Shown here piece by piece: positions 43,306-51,181 of a DNA stretch of 64,000 nucleotides. Source of the DNA: Clostridium sp. UBA701. Lineage in GTDB: Bacteria; Bacillota; Clostridia; Clostridiales; Clostridiaceae. How positions within the stretch are numbered: the first letter of the stretch is position 1; each line of letters opens with the position of its first letter. Made by a program: the position numbers and the translations under genes. The stretch spans positions 100,528 through 164,527 of the forward strand of contig DBMJ01000022.1 in NCBI GenBank assembly GCA_002298125.1, written 5' to 3'. A model generated the notes under the pieces. It saw nothing but the letters and a program-made list of their open reading frames with translations, had not been told where the DNA came from and did no database searches.

Positions 43306-44563
43306 CAATTCTTCCTCCTAAATTCCTAAAATGCTTCCAAAAGTCCGGATATGATTTTTTTATACAGTCTCCATTTTTTATTATTAAGGGCTGTTTACAT
43401 CTTGTGGAGGCCACTGCCATTGACATAGCTATGCGGTGATCATTCCAGCTGTCAACGGTTCCACCTTGAAGCATGTCTTTCCCTTCAATTATAAGCCCAT
43501 CCTCCTGTTCCTTTATATCTGCCCCTATTTTATTAAGTTCACAGCTAATTGCCCTCAGTCTGTCTGATTCTTTAAATCGTAGTCTTCCTGCATTCATTAT
43601 TTTTGTTGTTCCTCTGCTTAAAGCTGCAAGTACAGTAATTACAGGTACCAAATCTGGAATTTGTGATGCATCCACAATTGCTCCCTTGGTTTCTGATGGA
43701 TTTGCTTTTACTCTATCTCCTTCTATGGAAATATTTCCTCCCATGCTCTTTATTACGTTTAATATATTCTTATCTCCCTGAAGGGAATCTATGTTTAATC
43801 CTGAGCATGCTATATCACTGCCTAGGGTACCAGCAGTAAGCCAGAATGCTGCCTGTGAAAAATCTCCTTCAATTTTGAAATCTGAAGCCTTATACCTCTG
43901 GCTTCCTCTTATATTAAGCTCCTTATAAGCATCGTTTTCAACACCTATTCCAAAGCTTTTTAAAACATTTAGTGTAAGATCAATATAGGGTTTGGATTCC
44001 AAGGCAGTTGTTATTATTATTCTAGAGTCTCCATCTAAAAGAGGCAATGCAAAAAGTAATCCACTTATAAATTGTGAGCTTATATTACCTTTAATTTTAA
44101 TCTCTCCAGGCTTCAAATTCCCCTCTATAGTAAGCGGAAGTTTTCCTTCCATATTCCAGTATTTGATTTTCTGCAGGTCAAAAATATCATAATAAGGCTG
44201 CATTGGTCTTTCTGTAAGCTTGCCACTGCCTGAAAAAGTAACCTTCCCTCCTGCAGCTGCTGCAAGAGGAACCAGAAATCTTAATGTAGAACCTGATTCA
44301 TAGCAGTATATACTGGAAGCTTTAATGTCCAAATCTCCTGAACCTTTTATAGTAAGAGAGTTTTTCATCTCCCCTATTTCCACTCCAAAGCTTTTCATTG
44401 CTGCACATGTAGCTGCAATGTCCTGAGAGAAACCTACATTCTCTATATTGCTGACTCCTTCCGAAAGCCCCGCACAGATAATGGCTCTGTGGCTTATACT
44501 CTTTGAGGCAGGAATTTCTACCTCTCCCTTCAGAGCACCAGGATTTATCATTACATGCTTCAT
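43286..44563 (-). CDS. aroA: 3-phosphoshikimate 1-carboxyvinyltransferase (EPSP synthase)
   Basis: Transfers enolpyruvate from PEP to shikimate-3-phosphate. The 425-residue two-domain protein has ASKSISHRAIICAGLSEG with the catalytic Lys/Ser/Arg, ESGSTLRFLVPLAA near 90, the Gln/Ser substrate region ISSQFISGLLFALPLL, DIPDLVP-type sequence (here QIPDLVPVITVLA), LRFKESDRLRAI near 335 and WNDHRIAMSMAVAS. Everything needed for activity is present. It lies 33 bases after aroB and overlaps aroC. Confidence 0.96.
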   Translation of the reverse strand: MKHVMINPGALKGEVEIPASKSISHRAIICAGLSEGVSNIENVGFSQDIAATCAAMKSFGVEIGEMKNSLTIKGSGDLDIKASSIYCYESGSTLRFLVPLAAAAGGKVTFSGSGKLTERPMQPYYDIFDLQKIKYWNMEGKLPLTIEGNLKPGEIKIKGNISSQFISGLLFALPLLDGDSRIIITTALESKPYIDLTLNVLKSFGIGVENDAYKELNIRGSQRYKASDFKIEGDFSQAAFWLTAGTLGSDIACSGLNIDSLQGDKNILNVIKSMGGNISIEGDRVKANPSETKGAIVDASQIPDLVPVITVLAALSRGTTKIMNAGRLRFKESDRLRAISCELNKIGADIKEQEDGLIIEGKDMLQGGTVDSWNDHRIAMSMAVASTRCKQPLIIKNGDCIKKSYPDFWKHFRNLGGRIDEWCLG

Positions 44564-44596
44564 AAAGTTCTCTCCTCATCCTTTTAGTAAATAACC

Positions 44597-45658
44597 TTAA
44601 ATATAGTCACCTAATTTCACAATTTCAGTGATTTTTATAAAGGCCTCACCTATTCTTTTAAGCAGAATCAGATTAATACCCTCACTGCAGCCTTTCTTAT
44701 CAAGTGCAATAGTTTCAAAAATATCCTCTCTGTTCATCTTTGGCATTTCATTTGGAAGCCCATATTTCTTTAATACTGTCTCAATAAGCTCTGAAGTACC
44801 CTTGTCTGTAATGCCCATCTGCTCACTCTTTCTTGTTATGGAAAGCATACCTATACCAACAGCTTCTCCATGAGTATATCTTTTATATTTAAAATATTTT
44901 TCTATTGCATGGCCTAAGGTATGCCCAAAGTTTAACAGCATCCTTTCTCCCAAGTCCTTCTCATCAATCTCAACTACGGACTTTTTTATTCTGCAGCAGT
45001 CATAAATAATGTCCTCTATATTATCTAACAGTTCCTTGTCATTTTCATATTTCAGCAGTTTAGTTATAATATTTTTATCCCTTATACATCCATATTTTAT
45101 AACTTCCGCTAACCCATCATGTAAATATCTCTTATTCAGAGTTTTTAAAAACTCTGGATCTACGAAAACTGCTGCTGGCTGATAAAAACTTCCTACAAGA
45201 TTTTTACCCCAGGGTAAGTCTACAGCTACCTTTCCCCCAATACTGCTATCCACCTGTGCCAATAGTGAAGTGGGTATCTGCACATATTGTATTCCACGAA
45301 GATATGTGGATGCTGCAAATCCCCCCAAATCTCCTACAACACCTCCACCAAAAGTAATGATTAAGTCATCTCTTTTAATATTAAAATCCAAAAATTCTTT
45401 GTAAATTTCCTGCAGTGTATCTAGTGATTTACTTTCTTCTCCTGGTTTTATTACTGCAATTTCAGTAATAAAACCATTTTCAGTTATAGCTTTCCTTAAC
45501 ATTTCACCATATAAACTATAAAGGTTATAATCTGTAACTATGGCGATTTTTTTTCCAGTAAAATTATCCTTTAGGTATTGTGCAAGTTCCTCTAATATGT
45601 TTTTTTTAATATAAATATTATAATTACCATTTTTATGTATAACATTAAGCATCTTCAT
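44597..45658 (-). CDS. aroB: 3-dehydroquinate synthase
   Basis: NAD- and metal-dependent cyclisation of DAHP to 3-dehydroquinate. The 353-residue protein has the NAD region PGEESKSLDTLQEIYKEF, the motif TFGGGVVGDLGGFAASTYLRGI, PTSLLAQVDSSIGGKVAVDLPWGKNLVG, and the metal ligands Glu in GLAEVIKYG, His in NFGHTLGHAIE and His in YTHGEAVGIGM. The start codon is one base past the tyrA stop, so translation is probably coupled. Confidence 0.96.
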   Translation of the reverse strand: MKMLNVIHKNGNYNIYIKKNILEELAQYLKDNFTGKKIAIVTDYNLYSLYGEMLRKAITENGFITEIAVIKPGEESKSLDTLQEIYKEFLDFNIKRDDLIITFGGGVVGDLGGFAASTYLRGIQYVQIPTSLLAQVDSSIGGKVAVDLPWGKNLVGSFYQPAAVFVDPEFLKTLNKRYLHDGLAEVIKYGCIRDKNIITKLLKYENDKELLDNIEDIIYDCCRIKKSVVEIDEKDLGERMLLNFGHTLGHAIEKYFKYKRYTHGEAVGIGMLSITRKSEQMGITDKGTSELIETVLKKYGLPNEMPKMNREDIFETIALDKKGCSEGINLILLKRIGEAFIKITEIVKLGDYI

Positions 45659-45659
45659 T

Positions 45660-46517
45660 TTATAACATCATCCTTCTTATTTCTCCTGCACTGGTAAACA
45701 TATTTTCCAGTACATTTCTATTTTCAGATTTTATGGCCTCTTTTATTTCCTTAAGCTCTTCCTCAAGCCTTTCAATCCCATCAATTAAATTATCGGAGTT
45801 TAATGTAAAAAGTTGTGTCCACAGCTTCGAATTAATATCAGCAACTCTAGTTGAATCCCTGAAGCTGCCGCCTATAAATTGCCCTGCTTCATTCATAAAC
45901 CAACTGCAATTTATAAGTGAAACCGCTATAACATGAGGAAGCTGGCTTACATATGTCATTATTCTATCATGCTCCTCCACATTAATATATACTACATTTC
46001 TGCAGCCTATGGCTTTTGCCATTTTTTCTATAAGACTTATACTTTTTTCGCTATTTTTGCTGCAGGGAGTGATTATATAATTACAGCCTTTAAAAATATC
46101 TTCAGAGGAAGCGTCCAAGCCCCAGGATTCTTTTCCTGCCATAGGATGTGCTCCAACAAATTCTATGGTTTCCGGAAGAACTGAGTTTATCTCCTCTAAC
46201 ACCATCCTCTTTACTCCACAGGTGTCCGTTATTACAGCTCCAGTTTTAAAATTACCTATGTTATCTATAACAAATTTTACTGTATCTTCAGGGTAAAGAG
46301 CCATTATTATAAGATCAGCTTTTTTTAAAGCTTCATTACCATCCAAATACCCCTCGTCTATAATTCCCATACCTAAAGCCTTATTCAAAACACTTTCATT
46401 TTGATCAATTCCATATGTCTTTTTTGGTTTCAGTACTCTCAGTGCTTTTGCATAGGAACCACCTATTAATCCTAAACCAACTATTGCTATATTAAAATCC
46501 AAGCTAGCTTCATCCAT
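45660..46517 (-). CDS. tyrA: Prephenate dehydrogenase
   Basis: NAD-dependent oxidation of prephenate (or arogenate) towards tyrosine. The 285-residue protein has the nucleotide motif IAIVGLGLIGGSYAKALR, the conserved GAHPMAGKESWGLD with the catalytic His, and SQLPHVIAVSLINC followed by GGSFRDSTRVADINSKLW. It lacks a C-terminal ACT domain, so it has no built-in feedback sensor of that kind. I choose the ATG at 46517, eight bases after GGAGG; a TTG 15 bases upstream is in frame but precedes the site. Its presence gives the operon a tyrosine end product. Confidence 0.93.
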   Translation of the reverse strand: MDEASLDFNIAIVGLGLIGGSYAKALRVLKPKKTYGIDQNESVLNKALGMGIIDEGYLDGNEALKKADLIIMALYPEDTVKFVIDNIGNFKTGAVITDTCGVKRMVLEEINSVLPETIEFVGAHPMAGKESWGLDASSEDIFKGCNYIITPCSKNSEKSISLIEKMAKAIGCRNVVYINVEEHDRIMTYVSQLPHVIAVSLINCSWFMNEAGQFIGGSFRDSTRVADINSKLWTQLFTLNSDNLIDGIERLEEELKEIKEAIKSENRNVLENMFTSAGEIRRMML

Positions 46518-46535
46518 TATATTTTCCTCCAAACC

Positions 46536-47549
46536 CTAGATTACCCTTTTTTGCATTTCTGCTATCTTTGTTAAATCCTTCATAAGTGCATTAAATTTTT
46601 CTGGTAGTATAGACTGCTGTCCGTCACACTTGGCATTAGCAGGATCATTGTGCACTTCTATAATTAACCCATCTGCACCAACTGCAACTGCTGCCATTGC
46701 AAGCGGCTGCACCATCCACCATATTCCTGCAGCATGACTAGGGTCTACTATTACAGGCAGATGGCTCAATCTTTTTATTGCAGGAATTGCACTCAGATCA
46801 AGTGTATTTCTTGTGTAATGTTCAAAAGTTCTTATGCCTCTTTCACATAGTATTATATTTTCATTTCCTTCAGACATAATATACTCAGCAGACATTAAAA
46901 GCTCCTCAATGGTAGCAGATAACCCTCTTTTAAGAAGTATAGGCTTTTTTGTTTTACCTAGTTCTTTAAGGAGTTCAAAGTTCTGCATATTTCTGGCCCC
47001 TACCTGTATGATATCAACCTCCTCAATAAATTTATCAATCATATCCGCCGACATAATTTCTGTAATTACCGGTAATCCCGTTGCCTCTCTTGCTTTCTTT
47101 AACAGCTCCAATCCATCCAGTTTAAGTCCTTGAAAGCTGTAGGGTGAAGTCCTTGGTTTGAATGCTCCACCTCTTAAAAAACCTGCACCACTTTCCTTGA
47201 TTTGTCTTGCTATTGTTATAATCTGTTCTTCACTTTCTACAGAACAGGGACCCGCTATTATGGCAAGCTTACTGCCTCCTATTGTATTTTCCCCTATTTT
47301 TACAACTGTATCATCCGGATGGAACATCCTGTTAGCAAGCTTATAAGGCTGCTGTACCTTCATAATTGTCTTTACATATTCATTGGCTTCAATTTTGCTC
47401 ACATCAAGCCCTGTAGTGTCTCCTATAATCCCTAATATGCAGTAATTTTCCCCCTGAGCTACACTTACTGAGCAGTTTTCATGCTCTATCCGCTCTTTCA
47501 GTCTATTTACTTCTTCCATTGGGGTATTTGTTCTCATAACTATCACCAT
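46536..47549 (-). CDS. aroF: 3-deoxy-7-phosphoheptulonate synthase (DAHP synthase, type I beta)
   Basis: Condenses PEP with erythrose-4-phosphate, the entry step of aromatic biosynthesis. The 337-residue protein has an N-terminal ferredoxin-like regulatory domain of about 70 residues (VIVMRTNTPMEEVNRLKERIE), typical of the feedback-sensitive I-beta group. The barrel follows, with IIAGPCSVESEEQ, RGGAFKPRTSPYSFQG, VGARNMQNFELLKELG, KPILLKRG and the metal region DPSHAAG. It is the first structural gene, seven bases after AGGAGG, downstream of a leader with a terminator and an aromatic-rich small ORF. Confidence 0.95.
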   Translation of the reverse strand: MVIVMRTNTPMEEVNRLKERIEHENCSVSVAQGENYCILGIIGDTTGLDVSKIEANEYVKTIMKVQQPYKLANRMFHPDDTVVKIGENTIGGSKLAIIAGPCSVESEEQIITIARQIKESGAGFLRGGAFKPRTSPYSFQGLKLDGLELLKKAREATGLPVITEIMSADMIDKFIEEVDIIQVGARNMQNFELLKELGKTKKPILLKRGLSATIEELLMSAEYIMSEGNENIILCERGIRTFEHYTRNTLDLSAIPAIKRLSHLPVIVDPSHAAGIWWMVQPLAMAAVAVGADGLIIEVHNDPANAKCDGQQSILPEKFNALMKDLTKIAEMQKRVI

Positions 47550-47596
47550 AATGGCGCCTCCTCATAATGTGAATAATTTGTTTTTCATTTTTATGT

Positions 47597-47624
47597 AAAA
47601 AAAATAAGGCTCAAATGAGCCTTA
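47597..47624 (-). terminator. Leader terminator ahead of aroF (attenuator)
   Basis: On the minus strand TAAGGCTC pairs with GAGCCTTA (eight perfect pairs, four-base loop) and is followed by TTTTTTTT. It lies between the aromatic-rich leader ORF and aroF, within the same transcript, so it must be relieved for expression of the operon. Confidence 0.85.
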
Positions 47625-47647
47625 TAATAAACTTAGGGTTGCACAGC

Positions 47648-47815
47648 TTAAGGTGCAGGAACACACTGTTTAAAAAATTTTCTGTAATTATATAACTCAT
47701 CATAAAGGGAAAATATTTTATTTTTACAAAACAAATAACCAGCGCTATAATAATAGCCCCAGCTATAGTTAATATAATATTTTGCATTGTTTCCCTTTGC
47801 AATGATATTTTGCAT
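47648..47815 (-). CDS. Aromatic-codon-rich leader peptide of the aro operon (candidate)
   Basis: A 55-codon ORF starting at an ATG six bases after GAGGT and stopping 23 bases before the attenuator hairpin. It encodes 10 Tyr, 4 Phe and 1 Trp, with the run YYINYSWGYYYSAGY at residues 13-27 and more Tyr at 38, 42 and 44. A segment over codons 39-42 (TGAG-TTATA) can pair with TATAA-GG-CTCA, which includes the terminator's 5' arm. Stalling at the early Tyr codons could therefore expose an antiterminator. The overlapping frame also encodes a hydrophobic ORF, so the assignment is not certain. It resembles enterobacterial amino-acid leader peptides in logic, not in sequence. Confidence 0.55.
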   Translation of the reverse strand: MQNIIAKGNNAKYYINYSWGYYYSAGYLFCKNKIFSLYDELYNYRKFFKQCVPAP

Positions 47816-47873
47816 AATGCTACCTCACATAACAACTTACATGATTTATTATATGTTTTTATAAATTATGTTT

Positions 47874-47901
47874 ATTATATCAGTTTGATTCTTAATGTCA
47901 A
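47874..47901 (-). promoter_or_regulatory. Promoter of the aromatic operon
   Basis: On the minus strand there is a perfect TTGACA (47896-47901), 16 bases, then a perfect TATAAT (47874-47879). Transcription would start near 47867, about 50 bases before the leader ORF and 320 before aroF. The -35 box ends only five bases from the tRNA-Thr remnant that marks the island edge. Confidence 0.87.
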
Positions 47902-47906
47902 TACAA

Positions 47907-47958
47907 TTGATACACTGGCGCTCTCCACAGGATTTGACCCTACAGCCTACTGATTATG
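47907..47958 (-). repeat. Decayed tRNA-Thr 3'-half copy, distal attachment site
   Basis: It matches 55067-55118 at 46 of 52 positions, from the trailer TTGAT through CCA, T arm and anticodon stem to the anticodon. The differences break tRNA pairing, so it is not functional as tRNA. It marks the old island boundary. Confidence 0.75.
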
Positions 47959-48012
47959 TCTTTATTTCTTTATACAAAGAAGATTGTTTGCAATAAGTAG
48001 CAATTTGGCAAG

Positions 48013-48879
48013 CTAAAATATACATTTATAACACCTATATTTAGCTTGCACCTCAAAACCTGCATCTAATGCTGAATTTAATTCATCGGTGGAATTTTCA
48101 TCAATGAAATATACAATTTCCTTTATTGCACCAAATTCATTATATAATTGGGTAAGCATTTCATTAATTAAGATACTTTCAACACCCTTATTTTTATATT
48201 TCTCATCAACAAATAAGCCAAATACTTCTGCACTATCCTTAACAATCTTAACAAAAATACTCCCGTGAATCTCTTCATTTTGCCTAAAAACCAATGTTCG
48301 AAATCTATCTATATCCTTTTGCAAATTTTGGCTATTATAATACATTTCTAAAGGAATAGCATATTTGTCATGAAACCTAGCATATTCCTCAAAATTGTTT
48401 TTGTTAATTTCCTCTACACAATCATTCTTTTGATTTGTATGGGGTTCCAAATTACATATTCTTGTAACAATACTAGCTTCATTGCACTCAATATTTTTTC
48501 TCTTAAAATATTCATTTGCATTTTTGTTGGTAAAAGGTATTCCAGTAATAAAAAATTGATATCCAACTAATTGATTACTTATATGCTTAATAAACTCATC
48601 TGCAATTTGGTCATAATCACCCTTCACTAAAAATACCTTTGTTTGAGCATATTTTTCATCGGTTATCCAAAAATAAAGACAAATTCCACATAATATACCC
48701 TGATGATAGCAAGCTATTACATTACTGCTATCATCATTTATAAATTTCTCAATATATGCTTTAAGCTCTATAATTGATTCTTCTCTTGGATAACTAGCAT
48801 TCAGGTTATCCTGGCTCAATTCCCATGCAAAATCAATTATTTCTTCAATATTACAAATTGTTTTTATCACAATTGACAC
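48013..48879 (-). CDS. GNAT-family acetyltransferase
   Basis: A 288-residue protein whose C-terminal half is a GNAT fold: SIFVKIVKDSAEVFGLFVDEKYKNKGVESILINEML gives the strand and the acetyl-CoA loop (a K-N-K-G-V variant of the R/Q-x-x-G-x-G/A motif), followed by FIDENSTDELNSALDAGFEVQAKYRCYK. The N-terminal half resembles a second, degenerate GNAT domain. The substrate is unknown. It lies just inside the island edge, transcribed towards it. The start is an ATG after GAGGTGTC. Confidence 0.8.
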   Translation of the reverse strand: MSIVIKTICNIEEIIDFAWELSQDNLNASYPREESIIELKAYIEKFINDDSSNVIACYHQGILCGICLYFWITDEKYAQTKVFLVKGDYDQIADEFIKHISNQLVGYQFFITGIPFTNKNANEYFKRKNIECNEASIVTRICNLEPHTNQKNDCVEEINKNNFEEYARFHDKYAIPLEMYYNSQNLQKDIDRFRTLVFRQNEEIHGSIFVKIVKDSAEVFGLFVDEKYKNKGVESILINEMLTQLYNEFGAIKEIVYFIDENSTDELNSALDAGFEVQAKYRCYKCIF

Positions 48880-49034
48880 CTCATTTGTTATAAAATTATA
48901 ATATTCATTATTATTTAGATCCTCCCAATTTTTAACTTGTTAAATTAAAACATCTACCACATTATTGATAGTATATCATAAAATGTTCTAATTTTACTGT
49001 TATAATATATTTAGAGATGTTGGAGGGAAAGAAG

Positions 49035-49214
49035 ATGAATACTTGTGGAAACTGCATTTGGTTTGAAAATTTTGTGGGTGAAAGAATAGGTGTGTGTAGA
49101 TGTGGTTCTACAGATGAAGAGGTTTCAGTAGATAAAAAATGTACCAGTATAAAATATGAGGAAAAAATATATAAGGATAATATAAACAGTATTAATTATA
49201 AAATCTTTGAATGA
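49035..49214 (+). CDS. Small Cys-rich protein, probable zinc-binding
   Basis: A 59-residue protein with MNTCGNCIWFENF at the N-terminus, then GVCRCGSTDEEVSVDKKC. The C-x2-C, C-x-C and later Cys spacing suggests one small zinc or iron site, as in short rubredoxin-like or zinc-ribbon proteins. The ATG at 49035 is seven bases after GGAGGG; an upstream in-frame ATG lies before that site. It stands alone in the island and its function is unknown. Confidence 0.65.
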   Translation: MNTCGNCIWFENFVGERIGVCRCGSTDEEVSVDKKCTSIKYEEKIYKDNINSINYKIFE

Positions 49215-49299
49215 ACGAGTGCATTTTATAATATAAAAGTGTACCATTCCAACCACTATCCCATATAATTAAGTTTGCGACGACAAATTATGTGGGAGG

Positions 49300-49391
49300 T
49301 ATTTGAGGTGATTGAAATGGTGCAGTATGAGTATATCAGATTTTTGCGTTACAACAAAGGAATTCCCAAAATCTTATTCATTCTTAATTAA
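49300..49391 (+). pseudogene. Possible IS21-family transposase (IstA) N-terminal remnant
   Basis: A start codon at 49317 after GGAGG and GAGGTG opens a 24-codon ORF, MVQYEYIRFLRYNKGIP, that resembles the N-terminus of IstA-type transposases before their helix-turn-helix. It then runs into unrelated AT-rich sequence and a stop. This is a short match made by eye. Confidence 0.35.
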
Positions 49392-49705
49392 TTTCAATAA
49401 TATCATAGTGTTTTCCCGTCGAAAAACCCCCATTTTACCATTATATTTAACATAAAATTTTTAAAGCAAAGTGCAACTTAAAACAAAAGTAGTTGCACTA
49501 TTATACTGTTTATTACGTAGCGGCGTTTATCTTCAAATATAAGCTATGTAGGCTTCCTAACCCCTCAGACATAGATTCCCCTCTTTAATATCTTATTGCT
49601 ATAATAAAGTCTTATAATGTGTTTAAATTCCTATATACAGGGTAATCATTAATTACATTACTATATAGTCATTGCCTGTTGTTTTCTAAGCTATGAAAAT
49701 CTTTT
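49392..49705. other. Gene-free AT-rich stretch in the island
   Basis: I see no ORF with a ribosome site. The only structure is an eight-base inverted repeat, GTGCAACT (49471-49478) and AGTTGCAC (49491-49498), without a clear T tract. Confidence 0.5.
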
Positions 49706-49940
49706 ATCAAAAAAGGGACATATGTCCCTTTTTAAGCAACGGGCTATTTAACTGTTCATACTACAACTAAGTTGTAGTACCCTGTAATATAGCCATCAAG
49801 CAACAACATTTTTGGGTTATAACTCACCCTTAGAGAATAGGGTTGCTCCCTGTCCTATCAAAGTTGTTTACCAGAAGATCCATCTGGAAGGTGCTTTTGT
49901 ACCTACAGTGTATAATACTACTATACACTATTGTTATAAT
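49706..49940 (-). ncRNA. Hairpin-rich non-coding RNA candidate ending in a terminator
   Basis: On the minus strand a promoter-like TTGAAG-17-TATAAC precedes a string of local hairpins: GTGTAT/ATACAC, AGGTAC/GCACCT with an AAAA loop, CCAGA/TCTGG, ACCCT/AGGGT, and a long arm GGCTAT/ATAGCC enclosing CTACAA/TTGTAG. It ends in a palindromic terminator hairpin (49710-49733) with TTTTTT. No reading frame is open along it. The density of paired segments and the terminal T run suggest a stable transcript of about 230 bases. I could not match it to 6S, SRP, tmRNA, RNase P or a known riboswitch. Confidence 0.45.
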
Positions 49941-50046
49941 ATATCTCGGTAATATCTTCAACATCTTGCTTATTTATACATCAAGCTATACATCATATCC
50001 TCTTGCTGTATCCTTTTTTTGATCAGCTTTGGATAGTATGGAAACA

Positions 50047-50072
50047 TAAAAATGCCCTGATAATCAGGGCAT
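50047..50072 (-). terminator. Terminator hairpin in the island
   Basis: A nine-base-pair perfect stem (ATGCCCTGA with TCAGGGCAT) and a three-base loop are followed on the minus strand by TTTTATG. It separates the small membrane-protein gene from the candidate ncRNA. Confidence 0.65.
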
Positions 50073-50148
50073 AGCTCTATTTGCTCTTATATGAGAGTAT
50101 CTTTAGTTTTGGCTCTGTTAAAGAATAGTGTTGATAATATACTATATT

Positions 50149-50176
50149 TTAAGGGAACTCGTTAAAGTTCCCTTAA
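50149..50176 (-). terminator. Hairpin after the small membrane-protein gene
   Basis: An 11-base-pair stem (TTAAGGGAACT with AGTTCCCTTAA) and a six-base loop lie 17 bases after the stop codon. The minus-strand tail AAAATATAG is a poor T tract, so termination may be weak. Confidence 0.5.
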
Positions 50177-50192
50177 TTCACATTTTTGAAGA

Positions 50193-50306
50193 TTACGAAT
50201 TCTTCTTTATGTATATTCTTAATGCCTTGATTAGTAGATAAATTAAGTAAATTACTATTACGGTTGGTACAATTGCGATAAATAACAAAAAAGTTATCTT
50301 GTTCAA
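50193..50306 (-). CDS. 37-residue membrane peptide, possible type I toxin
   Basis: A TTG start lies about eight bases after a strong GGGGAGGGG site. The peptide has a single long hydrophobic helix (ITFLLFIAIVPTVIVIYLIY) and a basic end, LRIYIKKNS. A hairpin follows the stop. Short one-helix peptides with Lys-rich tails are typical of type I toxins in Firmicutes, but they also occur as other small membrane proteins. No antisense RNA has been shown here. Confidence 0.5.
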   Translation of the reverse strand: MNKITFLLFIAIVPTVIVIYLIYLLIKALRIYIKKNS

Positions 50307-50407
50307 TAAATTCCCCTCCCCATTGTATTAATTCGACCTAAATTGTAGTTATCCATTCCTTTAATTATATATCATATAATCTCAAAATTACAATTATTTT
50401 ACACAGA

Positions 50408-51132
50408 TTATACATAGATTGCTTCTCTAACTCTAAAATCCTTTAATTTAGTATCAATATGAGATGTATGGGATTGTACTAAAAGGTTTTTACTCTTAAT
50501 TGTGCCTTTTTCTGTGTTAAAGACTTCTAACCATTTAAACCAATACATGTAATTAGCAAGATATTTAGTTGCAACACCATTAAACCTATCCATCCACTTC
50601 TTGAGTTTGCTATGGAAAGCATTGATATGCTGTATATGATATATGCCTTCCTTATGCTTACCACGCTTGATTTGTTGAAGTTCTATACCTAAATTTTGTG
50701 CAAACTGAATATAACTCTTATGAGAGTCGGTACAAAGGATGGCTTCATCCTCAATCCTACCATCAAAGAGCCTTTCTAAATCTGTATGTTTCATTCTTCC
50801 TTTACATATAAGTTCAGTTATAAGGTTTCCTGTTCTATCCATAGCACATAAAACGCAGACCTGTTCCTTCGAGATACCTCTTTTTCTCTTTTCATCTTTA
50901 CTGCTATAACTACCCTTAACACCTCTTTTATGGGCTTTACGTGGCATTGTAAAAACAGTGCTTTTCTTATGGAATAACCATTTATCATGCATTTGGCATA
51001 TTGTATCCATTGCTTAACATTTCTCTTACTATTATGCTTCGGAGAGAGTGTAAAGTCAGTAAAAGTCTTTCCATCTCTTGTCTGCTTTAACTCTGCTAAT
51101 GTAGCATAACTTAGAACCTCACCAACATTCAT
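50408..51132 (-). pseudogene. IS1595-family (ISXO2-like) transposase, broken
   Basis: Two frames share the gene. The 5' part encodes DGKTFTDFTLSPKHNSKRNVKQWIQYAKCM, the end of the zinc-ribbon region. The 3' part, in another frame, encodes PRKAHKRGVKGSYSSKDEKRKRGIS through LCTDSHKSY and HINAFHSKLKKWMDRFNGVATKYL to MYWFKWLE. Between GYSIRK and MPRKAHKRG the segment carrying the first catalytic Asp-Glu of the DDE domain is missing, and the N-terminal zinc-ribbon cysteines are gone. It therefore has a frameshift, an internal deletion and a 5' truncation. I could not define terminal repeats. Confidence 0.8.
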
Positions 51133-51181
51133 ATTAATTGTGTCTTTCCCTATTATTAATCGTTGTGAGTTTTAAAGTAAC

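Noticed and set aside
47611..47835. Hydrophobic ORF of up to 74 codons overlapping the aromatic leader ORF
   Set aside because: Its stop codon lies inside the attenuator hairpin and its internal ATG has a weaker ribosome site than the Tyr-rich frame. It remains the main rival reading of this DNA.
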